From assembly GCF_000379445.1 (NCBI RefSeq), contig NZ_KB902243.1, positions 296-64,295 on the forward strand: 64,000 nt of DNA. The letters run 5' to 3'. Position 1 is the first letter of the stretch. Each line of letters starts with the position of its first letter. The translations under genes and the position numbers were made by a program. The DNA comes from Fangia hongkongensis FSC776 = DSM 21703. Its GTDB lineage: Bacteria > Pseudomonadota > Gammaproteobacteria > Francisellales > Francisellaceae. The notes below the pieces were generated by a model. That model was not told where the DNA came from, did not search any database, and saw only the letters and a program-made list of their open reading frames with translations. Shown one piece after another: positions 8,143-17,298 of the stretch.

Positions 8143-9387
8143 ATGACAATACAAGAAAAAATCATGAAAAACATCGAATCCAAAGGGCTTTGGGCTATTT
8201 GTGCCATTGGTATTCTGATTGCATTTAGCTATTTTTTGGCGGCAGATATGTATGTGCCAAGTATGCCAAGCATTGTGTCAGATTTTAACAGCTCAAATGC
8301 ATTGGTGCGTTTAAGCATTCCTTTTTTTCTGGTGACATTGGCCATCTCTCAGCTGTTATACGGTCCAGCATCAGATAAATATGGACGAAAGCCTATTTTG
8401 CTTGTTGGGGCGACATTCTATTGTGTCGGTAGCTTAATTTGTTTGTTATCAATGGATATTGAATTTTTGCTTTTAGGGCGTATTTTCCAAGGCCTTGGGG
8501 CAGGGGCGCTTATGAGTTTATCAAGAACCATTATTCAAGACTCGGCCTCTAAAGAGAAATTTGTTGAAATTGTTGGTTGGCTAAGTTTGTTTTTTATGTT
8601 GGCGCCATCAACTGCACCACTATTAGGTGGTATTATTGAAACCTATACGAGCTGGCGTGTAACCTTTCTTGTCATGCTGATATTCATTGTGTGTCTGATA
8701 TTGTTAATTATCTTTGTGCTGCCTGAGACGCACAGAAAAGATCGGCGAAATGAAGATGCACTTAAGTTGACACATCTTAGAAAGAATTATAAGGAAATAC
8801 TGACACATATGGAATTTATTGTCTATACGCTTTGTATGGTTGCAGGCCTCTCAGGAATAGTCGTATTTTACACGATAGGACCATTTATTTTCATTCAAAA
8901 ATTGGGCTTTTCTGCGCAAAGTTTTGGTCTGATATCACTTTTGATTATTGGTTGTGCGTTTGTTGCAAGGCTTTATATGTCTATTGTGTCATTACCGCGA
9001 TTTGGTGCGAAAAAGACAATGATGACAGGGCTTGTGATGACAGTTTTTGCAAGTTTTCTATTGCTTTTTACTGTGCTGACAGGTGCTTCTAATGCCTATA
9101 ATTTAATTATTTGCATTAGCTTATATTCAATGGGAAGCTCTTTAGTCAGCCCTGTTGCAGTTGGAACAGCGCTTAGCTTTTTTAAACACTTGGCAGGCTC
9201 TGCTGGTGCGATGTATGGGTTTTTACAAATGTTTAGTCTTTTTCTGATTAGTATGATTGCATCTTTGGTTGCAGCAACAGTGATGAGTCTTGCTATTATT
9301 CTTGTATGTTGCTCTGTCAGTGCGCTTTTATTATTCTATTATACTGTCTTTTCAAAAAGAGACGTCTTGGCAGCTTCAAAAGCTTGA
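8143..9387 (+). CDS. MFS multidrug exporter, Bcr/CflA family
   Basis: Inner-membrane proton-driven drug efflux transporter with about 12 transmembrane segments, 414 aa from the chosen start. The family motif of the 2-3 loop (GPASDKYGRKPILL) and the helix-5 GGIIETYTSWR-type segment are present, as in Bcr/CflA (DHA1) exporters. I chose ATG 8143, preceded by GGTGGG. The longer frame opening at GTG 8101 would start inside the promoter and operator region and is unlikely; ATG 8164 lacks a ribosome site. Divergent from the TetR gene and probably repressed by it. Substrate unknown. Confidence 0.88.
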   Translation: MTIQEKIMKNIESKGLWAICAIGILIAFSYFLAADMYVPSMPSIVSDFNSSNALVRLSIPFFLVTLAISQLLYGPASDKYGRKPILLVGATFYCVGSLICLLSMDIEFLLLGRIFQGLGAGALMSLSRTIIQDSASKEKFVEIVGWLSLFFMLAPSTAPLLGGIIETYTSWRVTFLVMLIFIVCLILLIIFVLPETHRKDRRNEDALKLTHLRKNYKEILTHMEFIVYTLCMVAGLSGIVVFYTIGPFIFIQKLGFSAQSFGLISLLIIGCAFVARLYMSIVSLPRFGAKKTMMTGLVMTVFASFLLLFTVLTGASNAYNLIICISLYSMGSSLVSPVAVGTALSFFKHLAGSAGAMYGFLQMFSLFLISMIASLVAATVMSLAIILVCCSVSALLLFYYTVFSKRDVLAASKA

Positions 9388-9469
9388 GGCTATAAAGAAC
9401 TCTGAGAAGCTTTGTAAAATACTTTAGGGAAGTTATACTGTTTTTGCGGTTAAATAATAAGGTATTTTA

Positions 9470-12466
9470 ATGCTGCCCAGGTTATCTCAATTAGGAAAGC
9501 TCGATCATATCTATGAGCAATTTATTTTAGAATTAAAAGGAAATGGCTTTCGCGGCGACATTCAACAGGATTATGCCTCAAGAATGGCAGGAGCCGTTGA
9601 TAATAGTATTTATCAAGTTGTTCCAGCATTAATGCTGTTTCCAAAAACCACAGATGATATTAAATGTATTTTTGCATTGGCTGGAGAAAAAGCATTTTCA
9701 GAGATACGCTTTAGTGCAAGAGGTGCTGGGACTGGGACAAATGGACAGTCTTTGTGCTCAGGTGTGCTAGTTGATAGTACACGTTATTTAAATAATATTC
9801 TTGAGATTAATGAAAAAGAGCGCTACGCGATTGTTGAGCCGGGTGTCGTGCTAGATCAATTAAATGACAAACTTAAAGAAAAGGGTCTTTTTTTTGCACC
9901 AAGTTTATCACCGAGTAATCGGGCGACCATCGGTGGCATGGCAAGCACAGATGCCTGTGGGAAAGGCTCTCGTATTTACGGTAGGACAAGTGAGCACCTT
10001 CTAGAGCTTGAATGTATTTTAAGTAATGGGCAGTCCATAACAACAAAACCATTGCCACTAGATCATTTAAGTGAGCAAATTGAAGATGGGCAGTTTATCC
10101 AACATATTTACGATACAGTTCAAAGGGAGGTTGTTGAGCAGTATGATTTAATTGAAGCGCAGTTTCCAAAGCTTGATCGCTTTATGACAGGCTATAACCT
10201 TGCAAAATGCTATGATAAAGACAAAAAAATACTTAATTTAAGTTATCTGATCTCAGGATCAGAGGGTACGCTTGTATATATTTCAGCGTTAAAGCTAAAA
10301 CTGACTGAATTACCAAAGAAAAAACGCCTTTTTGCCATTAGTTACACAAGTTTTGAGCGTGCACTGTTGGATGCAAAAAAGCTTTTATCCTATGATCCTG
10401 CTGCAATTGAAACGGTGGATGATAATATTTTGATGTTGGCAAAAAAAGATGAGATTTATCCAAGCATAGCGCATATGATTGAGATTGATTCTGCTGTTGA
10501 TGTCAAAGCAATTAATCTTGTTGAGTTTATCGCGGGTTCTGATTCTCTTTTAAATGAGCAAACAGATGCTTTGAAGGTGGCGCTTAAAAACACACAAGAG
10601 GCATTTTATATTGCTGATACAGAAAGTGAAATTGAAAAACTATGGGATTTGCGCAAAAAAGGGGTAGGGCTTTTAGGGGCAATGGCAGGGCATAGAAAGC
10701 CTGTTCCTTTTATGGAAGATACCGCGGTTCCTCCTGAGAATTTAGCTGAATATATTGTTGAGCTAAGAGCACTTCTTGATAGTTATAATCTGAAATATGG
10801 TATGTTTGGTCATGTTGATGTTGGTTGTTTGCATATGAGGCCAGCGCTAGATATGAATTCACAAACAGATCGAAAACTGGTTGTTGAGCTGACCTATAAA
10901 GTAAATGAACTTGTCAGAAAATATGGCGGTGTATATTGGTCGGAACATGGAAAGGGCTTTCGAAGTGAATATGTTAAAGAGTATTTTGGTGAGCGATTAA
11001 ATGACTCGTTAAGCAAGATTAAAAAGGCATTTGATCCTTATAATCAACTAAACCCCGGCAAGATTGTAACGCCTTTTCAAAGTGTAGAGGAGCTGGTTAA
11101 GGTAGATGGGCCTTTTCGAGGTATTCAAGATGATAAAGTTAAACAAGATCTGCGTGATGCTTACTCTGGCGCATTTAACTGTAATGGTAATGCTGCGTGC
11201 TTAAATTATGATGTCAATCATGTTATGTGTCCCTCAGCAAAGGCATCAAGGGATTGGGTTAACTCACCAAAAGGCAGAAGTATTCTTTTAAGAGAGTGGT
11301 TAAGACAGTTATCTGAAAATAATATGATGTTTTCAGCAGAGAGAGGATCGAAAGGAAGGGAAATATCAGGGACAGAAAAAAGTAATTTCTCCTCTGAAGT
11401 GTATCAATCTTTAAATAAATGTTTAGGCTGTAAAGCCTGTGCAACAGCCTGTCCGATTAAGGTAGATATTCCTACAATGAAAGCAAAATTTCTCTCACGG
11501 TATCATGCGCACTATAAAAGGCCATTTAAGGACTATGCGGTTAAAAACAGTGAAAAAATTGCTAAGCTGACAAGTTATATGCCAAGATTTGTTAATAAAG
11601 TACAAAGCTTGTCGCTGGCAAAGCACCTTATTAGAAAAAAGATGCATATGGTTGATATGCCAAAGTTGTCTTCTCCTACTTTAAAGGCAAAACTTAAAGG
11701 GGAAAGTGCGTTTGTTTCTAATGTGGCATCTCTTGGTTCAGCTAAAGGAGAAAAGCGTGTTTGTATTGTGCAAGATGCATTTAGTAGCTTTTATGATGCA
11801 AGTGTGGTTCACAGCGTCTACCAGCTCTTAAAAGCCTTAGGCTATAAAGTTGCAATCTTGCCATTTCATGAAAATGGCAAGCCACAACATGTGAAGGGTT
11901 TTTTAACAGCATTTGAAAATCAGGCAAAAAGAAATATTTCATGGCTCACAAAGGTTGCCGATTCTGGCATCCCAATGATTGGCATTGATCCGAGTATGAC
12001 ATTAACCTATCGAGATGAATATAAACCATACACCAAAGGCAAAGATGCCTTTAAAGTTCAGCTATTCCAAGAGTGGTTTGTCACAGAGCTCGCAAATATT
12101 GATCTGTCACACTATGATCTTCCAGTGAATGAAGTTTTTCTAATGGCGCACTGCTCTGAGCGTGCGCTTGCAGCAGTATCAATGGTTGCTTGGCAAAAAA
12201 TATTTAAGGTCTTTAATCAAAACCTTAGCATTGAAAAAGTTGGTTGTTGTGGCATGGCTGGGACATTTGGACATGAAGTTGAAAATTATGATATGTCAAA
12301 AATAATTTATGGACAAAGCTGGCAACCACATCTAAAGGCAGCTAAAGGCAAGGTGTTTTTGGCAACTGGTTTTTCCTGTCGTTCACAAGTAAAGCGTTTT
12401 GATGGTATAAGGATTGATCATCCATTTGAGTACCTGTATAAATTAATCAAAAATAGCTTGCAATGA
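9470..12466 (+). CDS. ydiJ: FAD/FeS oxidoreductase YdiJ (D-2-hydroxyglutarate dehydrogenase-type)
   Basis: Large flavin/iron-sulfur dehydrogenase of 998 aa (E. coli YdiJ 1018 aa, reported to oxidise D-2-hydroxyglutarate). Domains in order: FAD-binding PCMH domain (about 50-280, with the FSARGAGTGTNGQSL phosphate-binding loop near residues 84-98), FAD-linked oxidase C-terminal domain (to about 540), a [4Fe-4S] motif CLGCKACATACP near 651-662, and a C-terminal CCG-type domain with GCCGMAG near 925-931, usually a cofactor site. The fused architecture (GlcD-like plus GlpC/LldE-like) fits a membrane-associated enzyme passing electrons to quinone. It stands alone; its last codons carry the tRNA-Lys promoter. 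Confidence 0.9.
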   Translation: MLPRLSQLGKLDHIYEQFILELKGNGFRGDIQQDYASRMAGAVDNSIYQVVPALMLFPKTTDDIKCIFALAGEKAFSEIRFSARGAGTGTNGQSLCSGVLVDSTRYLNNILEINEKERYAIVEPGVVLDQLNDKLKEKGLFFAPSLSPSNRATIGGMASTDACGKGSRIYGRTSEHLLELECILSNGQSITTKPLPLDHLSEQIEDGQFIQHIYDTVQREVVEQYDLIEAQFPKLDRFMTGYNLAKCYDKDKKILNLSYLISGSEGTLVYISALKLKLTELPKKKRLFAISYTSFERALLDAKKLLSYDPAAIETVDDNILMLAKKDEIYPSIAHMIEIDSAVDVKAINLVEFIAGSDSLLNEQTDALKVALKNTQEAFYIADTESEIEKLWDLRKKGVGLLGAMAGHRKPVPFMEDTAVPPENLAEYIVELRALLDSYNLKYGMFGHVDVGCLHMRPALDMNSQTDRKLVVELTYKVNELVRKYGGVYWSEHGKGFRSEYVKEYFGERLNDSLSKIKKAFDPYNQLNPGKIVTPFQSVEELVKVDGPFRGIQDDKVKQDLRDAYSGAFNCNGNAACLNYDVNHVMCPSAKASRDWVNSPKGRSILLREWLRQLSENNMMFSAERGSKGREISGTEKSNFSSEVYQSLNKCLGCKACATACPIKVDIPTMKAKFLSRYHAHYKRPFKDYAVKNSEKIAKLTSYMPRFVNKVQSLSLAKHLIRKKMHMVDMPKLSSPTLKAKLKGESAFVSNVASLGSAKGEKRVCIVQDAFSSFYDASVVHSVYQLLKALGYKVAILPFHENGKPQHVKGFLTAFENQAKRNISWLTKVADSGIPMIGIDPSMTLTYRDEYKPYTKGKDAFKVQLFQEWFVTELANIDLSHYDLPVNEVFLMAHCSERALAAVSMVAWQKIFKVFNQNLSIEKVGCCGMAGTFGHEVENYDMSKIIYGQSWQPHLKAAKGKVFLATGFSCRSQVKRFDGIRIDHPFEYLYKLIKNSLQ

Positions 12467-12485
12467 GAATGTGAGCCGTTATAAT
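12458..12485 (+). promoter_or_regulatory. Promoter of tRNA-Lys
   Basis: TTGCAA (12458-12463), a 16-nt spacer and a perfect TATAAT (12480-12485). It overlaps the ydiJ stop codon and ends 11 nt before the tRNA, so transcription would start a few nucleotides upstream of the mature 5' end. Confidence 0.7.
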
Positions 12486-12496
12486 TTCTTCTCGTT

Positions 12497-12572
12497 GGGT
12501 CGTTAGCTCAGTTGGTAGAGCAGCTGGCTTTTAACCAGTTGGTCGCAGGTTCGAATCCTGCACGACCCACCA
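12497..12572 (+). tRNA. tRNA-Lys (anticodon UUU)
   Basis: 76-nt tRNA with a complete cloverleaf. Acceptor stem GGGTCGT pairs with ACGACCC. D-loop has AGCTCAGTTGGTAGAGC. Anticodon loop CTTTTAA has TTT at 12530-12532. The T-arm contains GGTTCGAATCC. CCA is encoded. No integrase or duplicated 3' end is visible nearby, so there is no sign that it serves as an integration site in this window. Confidence 0.98.
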
Positions 12573-12696
12573 CTTTTCCAATTTTTAGTTTTAAATATTT
12601 TTCCAGTAATTCTTTATTGTTTCATTCGGTATTTCTTTTTATTTTATGCCTCATCAAGTATGATATAGCTTATGCATAGTGTTGTAGGGTTGCGTT

Positions 12697-13194
12697 TTGC
12701 AAAAAAAGAAAAAAAGTCCTTTTTTATGGGTGATTTTAGTTATTTTGATTTTTATTTTTGCAGGCATTATGGTTGAAAACCATCATTTCAATGAAGAAAG
12801 GATTGCAAAATTAGATACATCCCAAAGTGAGCTCCACAAAGACTCTCAACAAATGCTGCTTAAGGCGCGCGCTGAGAAAGTGGTTCATATTCCATATGAT
12901 TTAGCCTACCAAGCGTTCACTAAAGAGAATTACCTTCAAAGTTATAAAGCACTTTTACCATTTGCATTAAGTGGGGATTTAAAAGCAATCTTGGTGATTG
13001 GCTATTTGTATGAGTTTGGAAAAGGTGTTAAAAAAGATCTCAGAACCGCAGCGCTTTGGTACTATCTAGGCTTGCAGCAAAATAGTTATAATAAGCAGGC
13101 AATACAAAGAGGCACGCATGCTTATAATACAGGTGATTATAAAATGGCGGCTGAATGGTTTAGGATGGCTGATGAGTTGAGAGACAGGAGATAG
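12697..13194 (+). CDS. Sel1-like repeat membrane-anchored protein
   Basis: 165-aa protein with a Lys-rich start, one transmembrane helix (about residues 8-25) and a periplasmic part. The C-terminal half contains Sel1/TPR-like helices (the IGYLYEFGKGVKKDLRTAAL segment is the clearest repeat, then a second, weaker AAEWFRMAD). Such repeats mediate protein-protein contacts; the partner is unknown. Start is TTG at 12697, since no in-frame ATG precedes the lysine-rich stretch; GTAGGG 8-13 nt upstream can serve as ribosome site. It ends 4 nt before ung, so the two are probably co-transcribed. Confidence 0.72.
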   Translation: MQKKKKSPFLWVILVILIFIFAGIMVENHHFNEERIAKLDTSQSELHKDSQQMLLKARAEKVVHIPYDLAYQAFTKENYLQSYKALLPFALSGDLKAILVIGYLYEFGKGVKKDLRTAALWYYLGLQQNSYNKQAIQRGTHAYNTGDYKMAAEWFRMADELRDRR

Positions 13195-13198
13195 TTGG

Positions 13199-13882
13199 AT
13201 GGCAAAATCCCCTGATTGGTCAGCACTTCTTCAGGCAGAAAAAACAAAAGATTACTTTTTAAAAGTGATCGAATGCATTAATCTTCAGCGTGCTAAAGGC
13301 AAAGTTATTTACCCTCAAAAGGAGGATGTATTTAACGCTTTTAAATATTGTCCGCTGTCAGAGCTTAAGGTTGTTATTTTGGGGCAGGATCCTTATCATA
13401 ATGTTAATCAGGCGCATGGCCTTGCTTTTTCTGTACAAAAGAATGTTGCAGTTCCGCCCTCTTTATTGAATATCTATAAAGAGCTTGAGGGTGATCTTAA
13501 TATTAAAAAAGCACCTCATGGCTGTTTAACTAGTTGGGCAAAACAAGGCGTTTTTCTATTAAATACAGTATTAACGGTTGAGGCGCATAAAGCACATTCT
13601 CATGCGAATATTGGTTGGGAGATATTTACTGATACAGTGATTCAAAAAATAAGTGACACAAAGGAAAGTGTTGTCTTTATGCTGTGGGGCGCACATGCTC
13701 AGAAGAAGGCGAAATTAATTGATGCAGCGAAGCATTTGATTTTGAAAGCGCCGCACCCTTCGCCATTGTCAGCGCATAGGGGCTTTTTAGGGTGTGGTCA
13801 TTTCTCAAAAGCAAATAATTATTTGCAAGCGAAGGGGCTCTCAGTCATTAATTGGCAGATTGAAGAAGAGATAACGGCTTAA
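13199..13882 (+). CDS. ung: Uracil-DNA glycosylase
   Basis: Family 1 uracil-DNA glycosylase, 227 aa, which removes uracil from DNA at the start of base excision repair. The water-activating loop GQDPYHN is present with catalytic D64, and the minor-groove loop HPSPLSAHRGF with its catalytic His lies near the C-terminus. Length matches E. coli Ung (229). Start ATG is 4 nt after the upstream Sel1 gene, and its stop overlaps the ATG-containing leader of the lipoprotein gene, suggesting one transcript. Confidence 0.97.
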   Translation: MAKSPDWSALLQAEKTKDYFLKVIECINLQRAKGKVIYPQKEDVFNAFKYCPLSELKVVILGQDPYHNVNQAHGLAFSVQKNVAVPPSLLNIYKELEGDLNIKKAPHGCLTSWAKQGVFLLNTVLTVEAHKAHSHANIGWEIFTDTVIQKISDTKESVVFMLWGAHAQKKAKLIDAAKHLILKAPHPSPLSAHRGFLGCGHFSKANNYLQAKGLSVINWQIEEEITA

Positions 13883-13899
13883 TGTTCAAGGAGTGTCAT

Positions 13900-14115
13900 A
13901 TGATAAAGCGTGTAAGTTTACTTTTAGTTGTTGTAATGGTTTTAGCAGGGTGTTCCTCTCATCCTCCACCACCGCGTGCATATCATTATTGTCCAAATGG
14001 TGGAGAGTGTATGAGAATGCATGATCGAGGTGCTTGTGAGCAACAAGTGGCGGCATGTCAAAACTCGCCAAATCAAGTAAAGCCTTGGCTTTGTGGGCGT
14101 TGTGCCCCTGCTTAA
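13900..14115 (+). CDS. Small Cys-rich lipoprotein
   Basis: Predicted 71-aa lipoprotein. The signal peptide ends in lipobox LAGC followed by SSHPPPPRAYHYCPNGG. The mature part has six further Cys residues (about residues 32-68), which could form disulfides in the periplasm. I chose ATG 13900 (MIKRVSLLL) because it has an AGGAG ribosome site at the right distance and gives a normal signal peptide; the frame also opens at 13882, overlapping the ung stop. Function unknown. Confidence 0.7.
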   Translation: MIKRVSLLLVVVMVLAGCSSHPPPPRAYHYCPNGGECMRMHDRGACEQQVAACQNSPNQVKPWLCGRCAPA

Positions 14116-15197
14116 GCTTTTTGGCAGATAAGAAGTGTGTGTCCAGGGCCAATCATATCTTGTTGCTCCGTGACGACCAGATTTGCTTGGTGAATGAGTT
14201 TGATAAATTCCTCTGAGTGATACATGCGACTATTGCCATTGGCAATAGCGGTAAAATATAGCGATGTGCAGTTAATTGAAAATGCAGCAGGCTCAAAGGC
14301 TTGGCGATCCCAGAAAAGCTCGAGAATATAGAGCTTTGTATTTGAACGCATTGCTTGATGTGCTTTTTTAAGAATCTGGATAATTTGTTGTTCATTAAAG
14401 CAATCAAGAAACTGGCTCATCCAGATAATATCATGATTATCTGGTAGGGAGCTTTCTTCAGTTAATAAGTCTACTTCATGACTGTGAAAACGATCAGCAA
14501 AGCCAGCTTTGTTAATGTTTTCATGGGCAGCTTTAGTTTGTCCCGGTAAATCAGCAATGGTGATTTCAACATTAGGATCATACTGAAGGCATTGAAGTGC
14601 CCATTTTCCTGTGTTTCCACCAACATCCAAGAGCCTGTTAACAGGTATATCATCAAAGACAAGATTGAGCAGTGTTTTAAACGACTTATCAGAATAGTAG
14701 TGATCGAAGTCAAACCAGCTTTTTTTGGCTTTCTCAGGCAATGTGGAAAGTGCAGGGTAAATCGTTGACCACTCTCCAAAGACTTTTAAACCCTCAGGCT
14801 TGCCATTTATAATGGATTCTTGCAGTGAAAAAAGCCCTTGATAGCAGACATCGTGCATGAAATTTAAATTTACCTGTACCATTTTGTCAGAAAGTAGCAT
14901 CAGACCAATTTTATCTAGGATATAGCGTTGGTCTTTTTGCCAAACTAAATGTGCACTTAAAGCCGCATCAAGTAGAACCTTGATGCCGTATACACTGATA
15001 TCTATGTCTTTGGCAATCTCTTGTGCGCTGAGGCCTTCATCGCCAGCTTCATTTAGTTTTGCAAGGATGCCAAGGCGTAAAAGTGAAACGGTGCTTTGAA
15101 AGATAACAGGTGAAAAGGCAATTTTTAATGCTTCAAACTTTGCCTCAAAGGCGGTGATATCATGGGGTGTATTATAGAAGGATGTATGGTTTGTCAT
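14112..15197 (-). CDS. SAM-dependent O-methyltransferase-like protein
   Basis: 361-aa protein with an N-terminal winged-helix dimerisation domain (about 30-110, with the GLSAQEIAKDIDIS helix segment) and a C-terminal class I SAM methyltransferase domain. Its SAM-binding loop is LLDVGGNTGKWAL (about residues 188-200), followed by an acidic ITIADLP strand. This layout is that of small-molecule O- or C-methyltransferases such as BchU and hydroxyneurosporene or antibiotic O-methyltransferases. No pathway genes lie next to it, so the substrate cannot be inferred. Converges on the small lipoprotein gene (4-nt overlap). Confidence 0.75.
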   Translation of the reverse strand: MTNHTSFYNTPHDITAFEAKFEALKIAFSPVIFQSTVSLLRLGILAKLNEAGDEGLSAQEIAKDIDISVYGIKVLLDAALSAHLVWQKDQRYILDKIGLMLLSDKMVQVNLNFMHDVCYQGLFSLQESIINGKPEGLKVFGEWSTIYPALSTLPEKAKKSWFDFDHYYSDKSFKTLLNLVFDDIPVNRLLDVGGNTGKWALQCLQYDPNVEITIADLPGQTKAAHENINKAGFADRFHSHEVDLLTEESSLPDNHDIIWMSQFLDCFNEQQIIQILKKAHQAMRSNTKLYILELFWDRQAFEPAAFSINCTSLYFTAIANGNSRMYHSEEFIKLIHQANLVVTEQQDMIGPGHTLLICQKA

Positions 15198-15212
15198 TGA
15201 TTGGCGAGCAGT

Positions 15213-15635
15213 TTAGGATTTTTTGAAAGCGGTTTTGCTGAGCTCTCTTTGAATATCAGCGTTTAAGTTATTCACCCAACGGTTATAGTTATAATGTATC
15301 ATATCACCTTCAGCAAGCATGTTGTGTGAAGATTTGTAGTGTATAGAGTAACTGCTGATTGAGTAATCAATTTCAACTTTGATCATATGCTTTCCAGAGG
15401 TATAAGTTCCGTCAATCACACCATCTGAAACCGGACTCATGCTAAACTCGCGATACTTGCCAGCAGCTAAGATGCTATCTTTTACCTCAGATTGTGTTAG
15501 ACCATTTGGCACAGGTTGATTTTGAATATTGTTAATAGGGGCAAGTCTTGAGCAGGCAGTCATAAAGATTGTTCCTGCAAGAATGATAAATAGCGATAAA
15601 ATTCTTTTGTGTAATGCTGACATCGATTTCCTCAC
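15213..15635 (-). CDS. Putative lipoprotein, unknown function
   Basis: 140 aa with a basic N-terminus, a hydrophobic core and lipobox MTAC (Cys about residue 28), so probably lipidated and membrane anchored. The mature region has alternating beta-type sequence (SISSYSIHYKSSHNML). It resembles small conserved lipoproteins of unknown function; no named family is recognised. Followed 15 nt later by the methyltransferase gene on the same strand, so possibly co-transcribed. Confidence 0.65.
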   Translation of the reverse strand: MRKSMSALHKRILSLFIILAGTIFMTACSRLAPINNIQNQPVPNGLTQSEVKDSILAAGKYREFSMSPVSDGVIDGTYTSGKHMIKVEIDYSISSYSIHYKSSHNMLAEGDMIHYNYNRWVNNLNADIQRELSKTAFKKS

Positions 15636-15784
15636 TGTAGTATTTTGTTTTTCAGTGTTTGATTGTAGCTAATTTAATATTAATGGCAATAAGGAGTATA
15701 CAAATTCCTCGGATGCAAATAATGTCGTAGGCGTATTTTTCTGATATGATTGGACAAGTTTGTAGGATAAAAAACGTAGGTTAT

Positions 15785-17104
15785 ATGAAGATTGCAATTT
15801 TTGGCACAGGCTATGTTGGGCTTGTAACAGGAACCTGCTTTGCAGCGATGGGGAATCATGTTTGTTGTGTTGATGTTGATCATACAAAGGTGGATAATTT
15901 AAATAAAGGAATCTCTCCGATTTATGAACCAGGACTAGATGCCTTGATTAAAAGGAATGTTGAGAAAAACCGTCTTCAATTTACCACAGATCCCAAGCAA
16001 GCAATCTTAGATGCAGAAGTTATATTTATTGCAGTTGGAACGCCACCAGATGAAGATGGTTCGGCGGATTTACAGTATGTGCTTCAAGTGGCAACAACGG
16101 TTGCAGAGCATATGAATGAATATAAGGTTGTGGTCAATAAATCCACCGTGCCAGTTGGAACTGAGTATAAGGTAAGTGAAAAAATTAATGAAGTTTTAAA
16201 GAAGCATGGTAAATCTATTTCTTTTGATGTTGTTTCTAATCCTGAATTTCTAAAAGAAGGGGATGCGATTTCAGATTGTATGCACCCAGATAGAATTATT
16301 GTTGGCGCAAATTCAGAAAAGGCAGCCAATGTCATGAAGCTCCTTTATGCGCCATTTGATCCAAATAAAAATAGATTGATGATTATGGATGTGCGCTCAG
16401 CGGAAATGACAAAATATGTCGCTAATGCAATGCTGGCAACAAAAATTAGTTTTATGAATGAAATGAGCCAGATTGCTGAGAGAGTGGGTGCTGATATTGA
16501 AAAAGTACGCCTTGGCATTGGCGCTGATAGACGTATAGGATATCATTTTATTTATGCGGGCTGTGGCTATGGCGGCTCTTGTTTTCCAAAAGATGTTCGA
16601 GCGCTCAGTCAAACTTCACTAGAGAATGACTATCAGGCGCGCGTACTCCAGGCGGTTCATGATGTTAATGACGACCAAAAAGAAGTGCTTTTTAATAAAT
16701 TCTACCAGTATTTTAATGGCGACATTAAAGGCAAGACGGTTGCTGTTTGGGGGCTTTCATTTAAGCCAAATACCGATGATATTAGAGAGGCGCCTGCGCG
16801 TGTTTTGATAGAAAAACTGTGGCAGCACGGAGTTACAGTCAAAGCTTATGATCCAGAGGCGATGGCAAGTTTTGCAAATACTTATCAGGGAAATAATAAT
16901 TATACTTTAACAGAAGATGCCTATGATGCGTTGGATGGAAGTGAAGCATTATTTATTGTCACAGAGTGGCAAAGCTTTCGCAGTCCGGATTTCGAAGCGA
17001 TTAAAAAAAGGCTGAGTGCGCCACTTATTTTTGATGGGAGGAATTTGTTTGATAAGGAGCAGCTCGCTAATTTAGACATTGAATATATTTCTATTGGTCG
17101 TTAA
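15785..17104 (+). CDS. ugd: UDP-glucose 6-dehydrogenase
   Basis: NAD-dependent enzyme that oxidises UDP-glucose to UDP-glucuronate for capsule, LPS or polymyxin-resistance sugars. 439 aa from ATG 15785. The N-terminal Rossmann motif GTGYVGLVTG (7-16) begins right after the start, which is why the upstream start at 15746 was rejected. The catalytic cysteine is C266 in GYGGSCFPKD. A C-terminal UDP-binding domain with GLSFKPNTDDIREAP follows. It is a stand-alone gene; no glycosyltransferases or nucleotide-sugar genes flank it. Confidence 0.95.
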   Translation: MKIAIFGTGYVGLVTGTCFAAMGNHVCCVDVDHTKVDNLNKGISPIYEPGLDALIKRNVEKNRLQFTTDPKQAILDAEVIFIAVGTPPDEDGSADLQYVLQVATTVAEHMNEYKVVVNKSTVPVGTEYKVSEKINEVLKKHGKSISFDVVSNPEFLKEGDAISDCMHPDRIIVGANSEKAANVMKLLYAPFDPNKNRLMIMDVRSAEMTKYVANAMLATKISFMNEMSQIAERVGADIEKVRLGIGADRRIGYHFIYAGCGYGGSCFPKDVRALSQTSLENDYQARVLQAVHDVNDDQKEVLFNKFYQYFNGDIKGKTVAVWGLSFKPNTDDIREAPARVLIEKLWQHGVTVKAYDPEAMASFANTYQGNNNYTLTEDAYDALDGSEALFIVTEWQSFRSPDFEAIKKRLSAPLIFDGRNLFDKEQLANLDIEYISIGR

Positions 17105-17298
17105 GGACTGCAACACAAACATTTAACTTATCCTGCAATGATTTGCTAGGATTTAGTTCTTTGAATTTATCTTTTTATAGGGCGTTATCTGTTCTTGATA
17201 TATGTCTTTTGTGCTCTATGCTTTAAGTGTCAATATTTTTAGTTGATATGTATCGCTTTTGTCTAAGCAGCTATTGCAGAGATTTTCAGGAGATGATA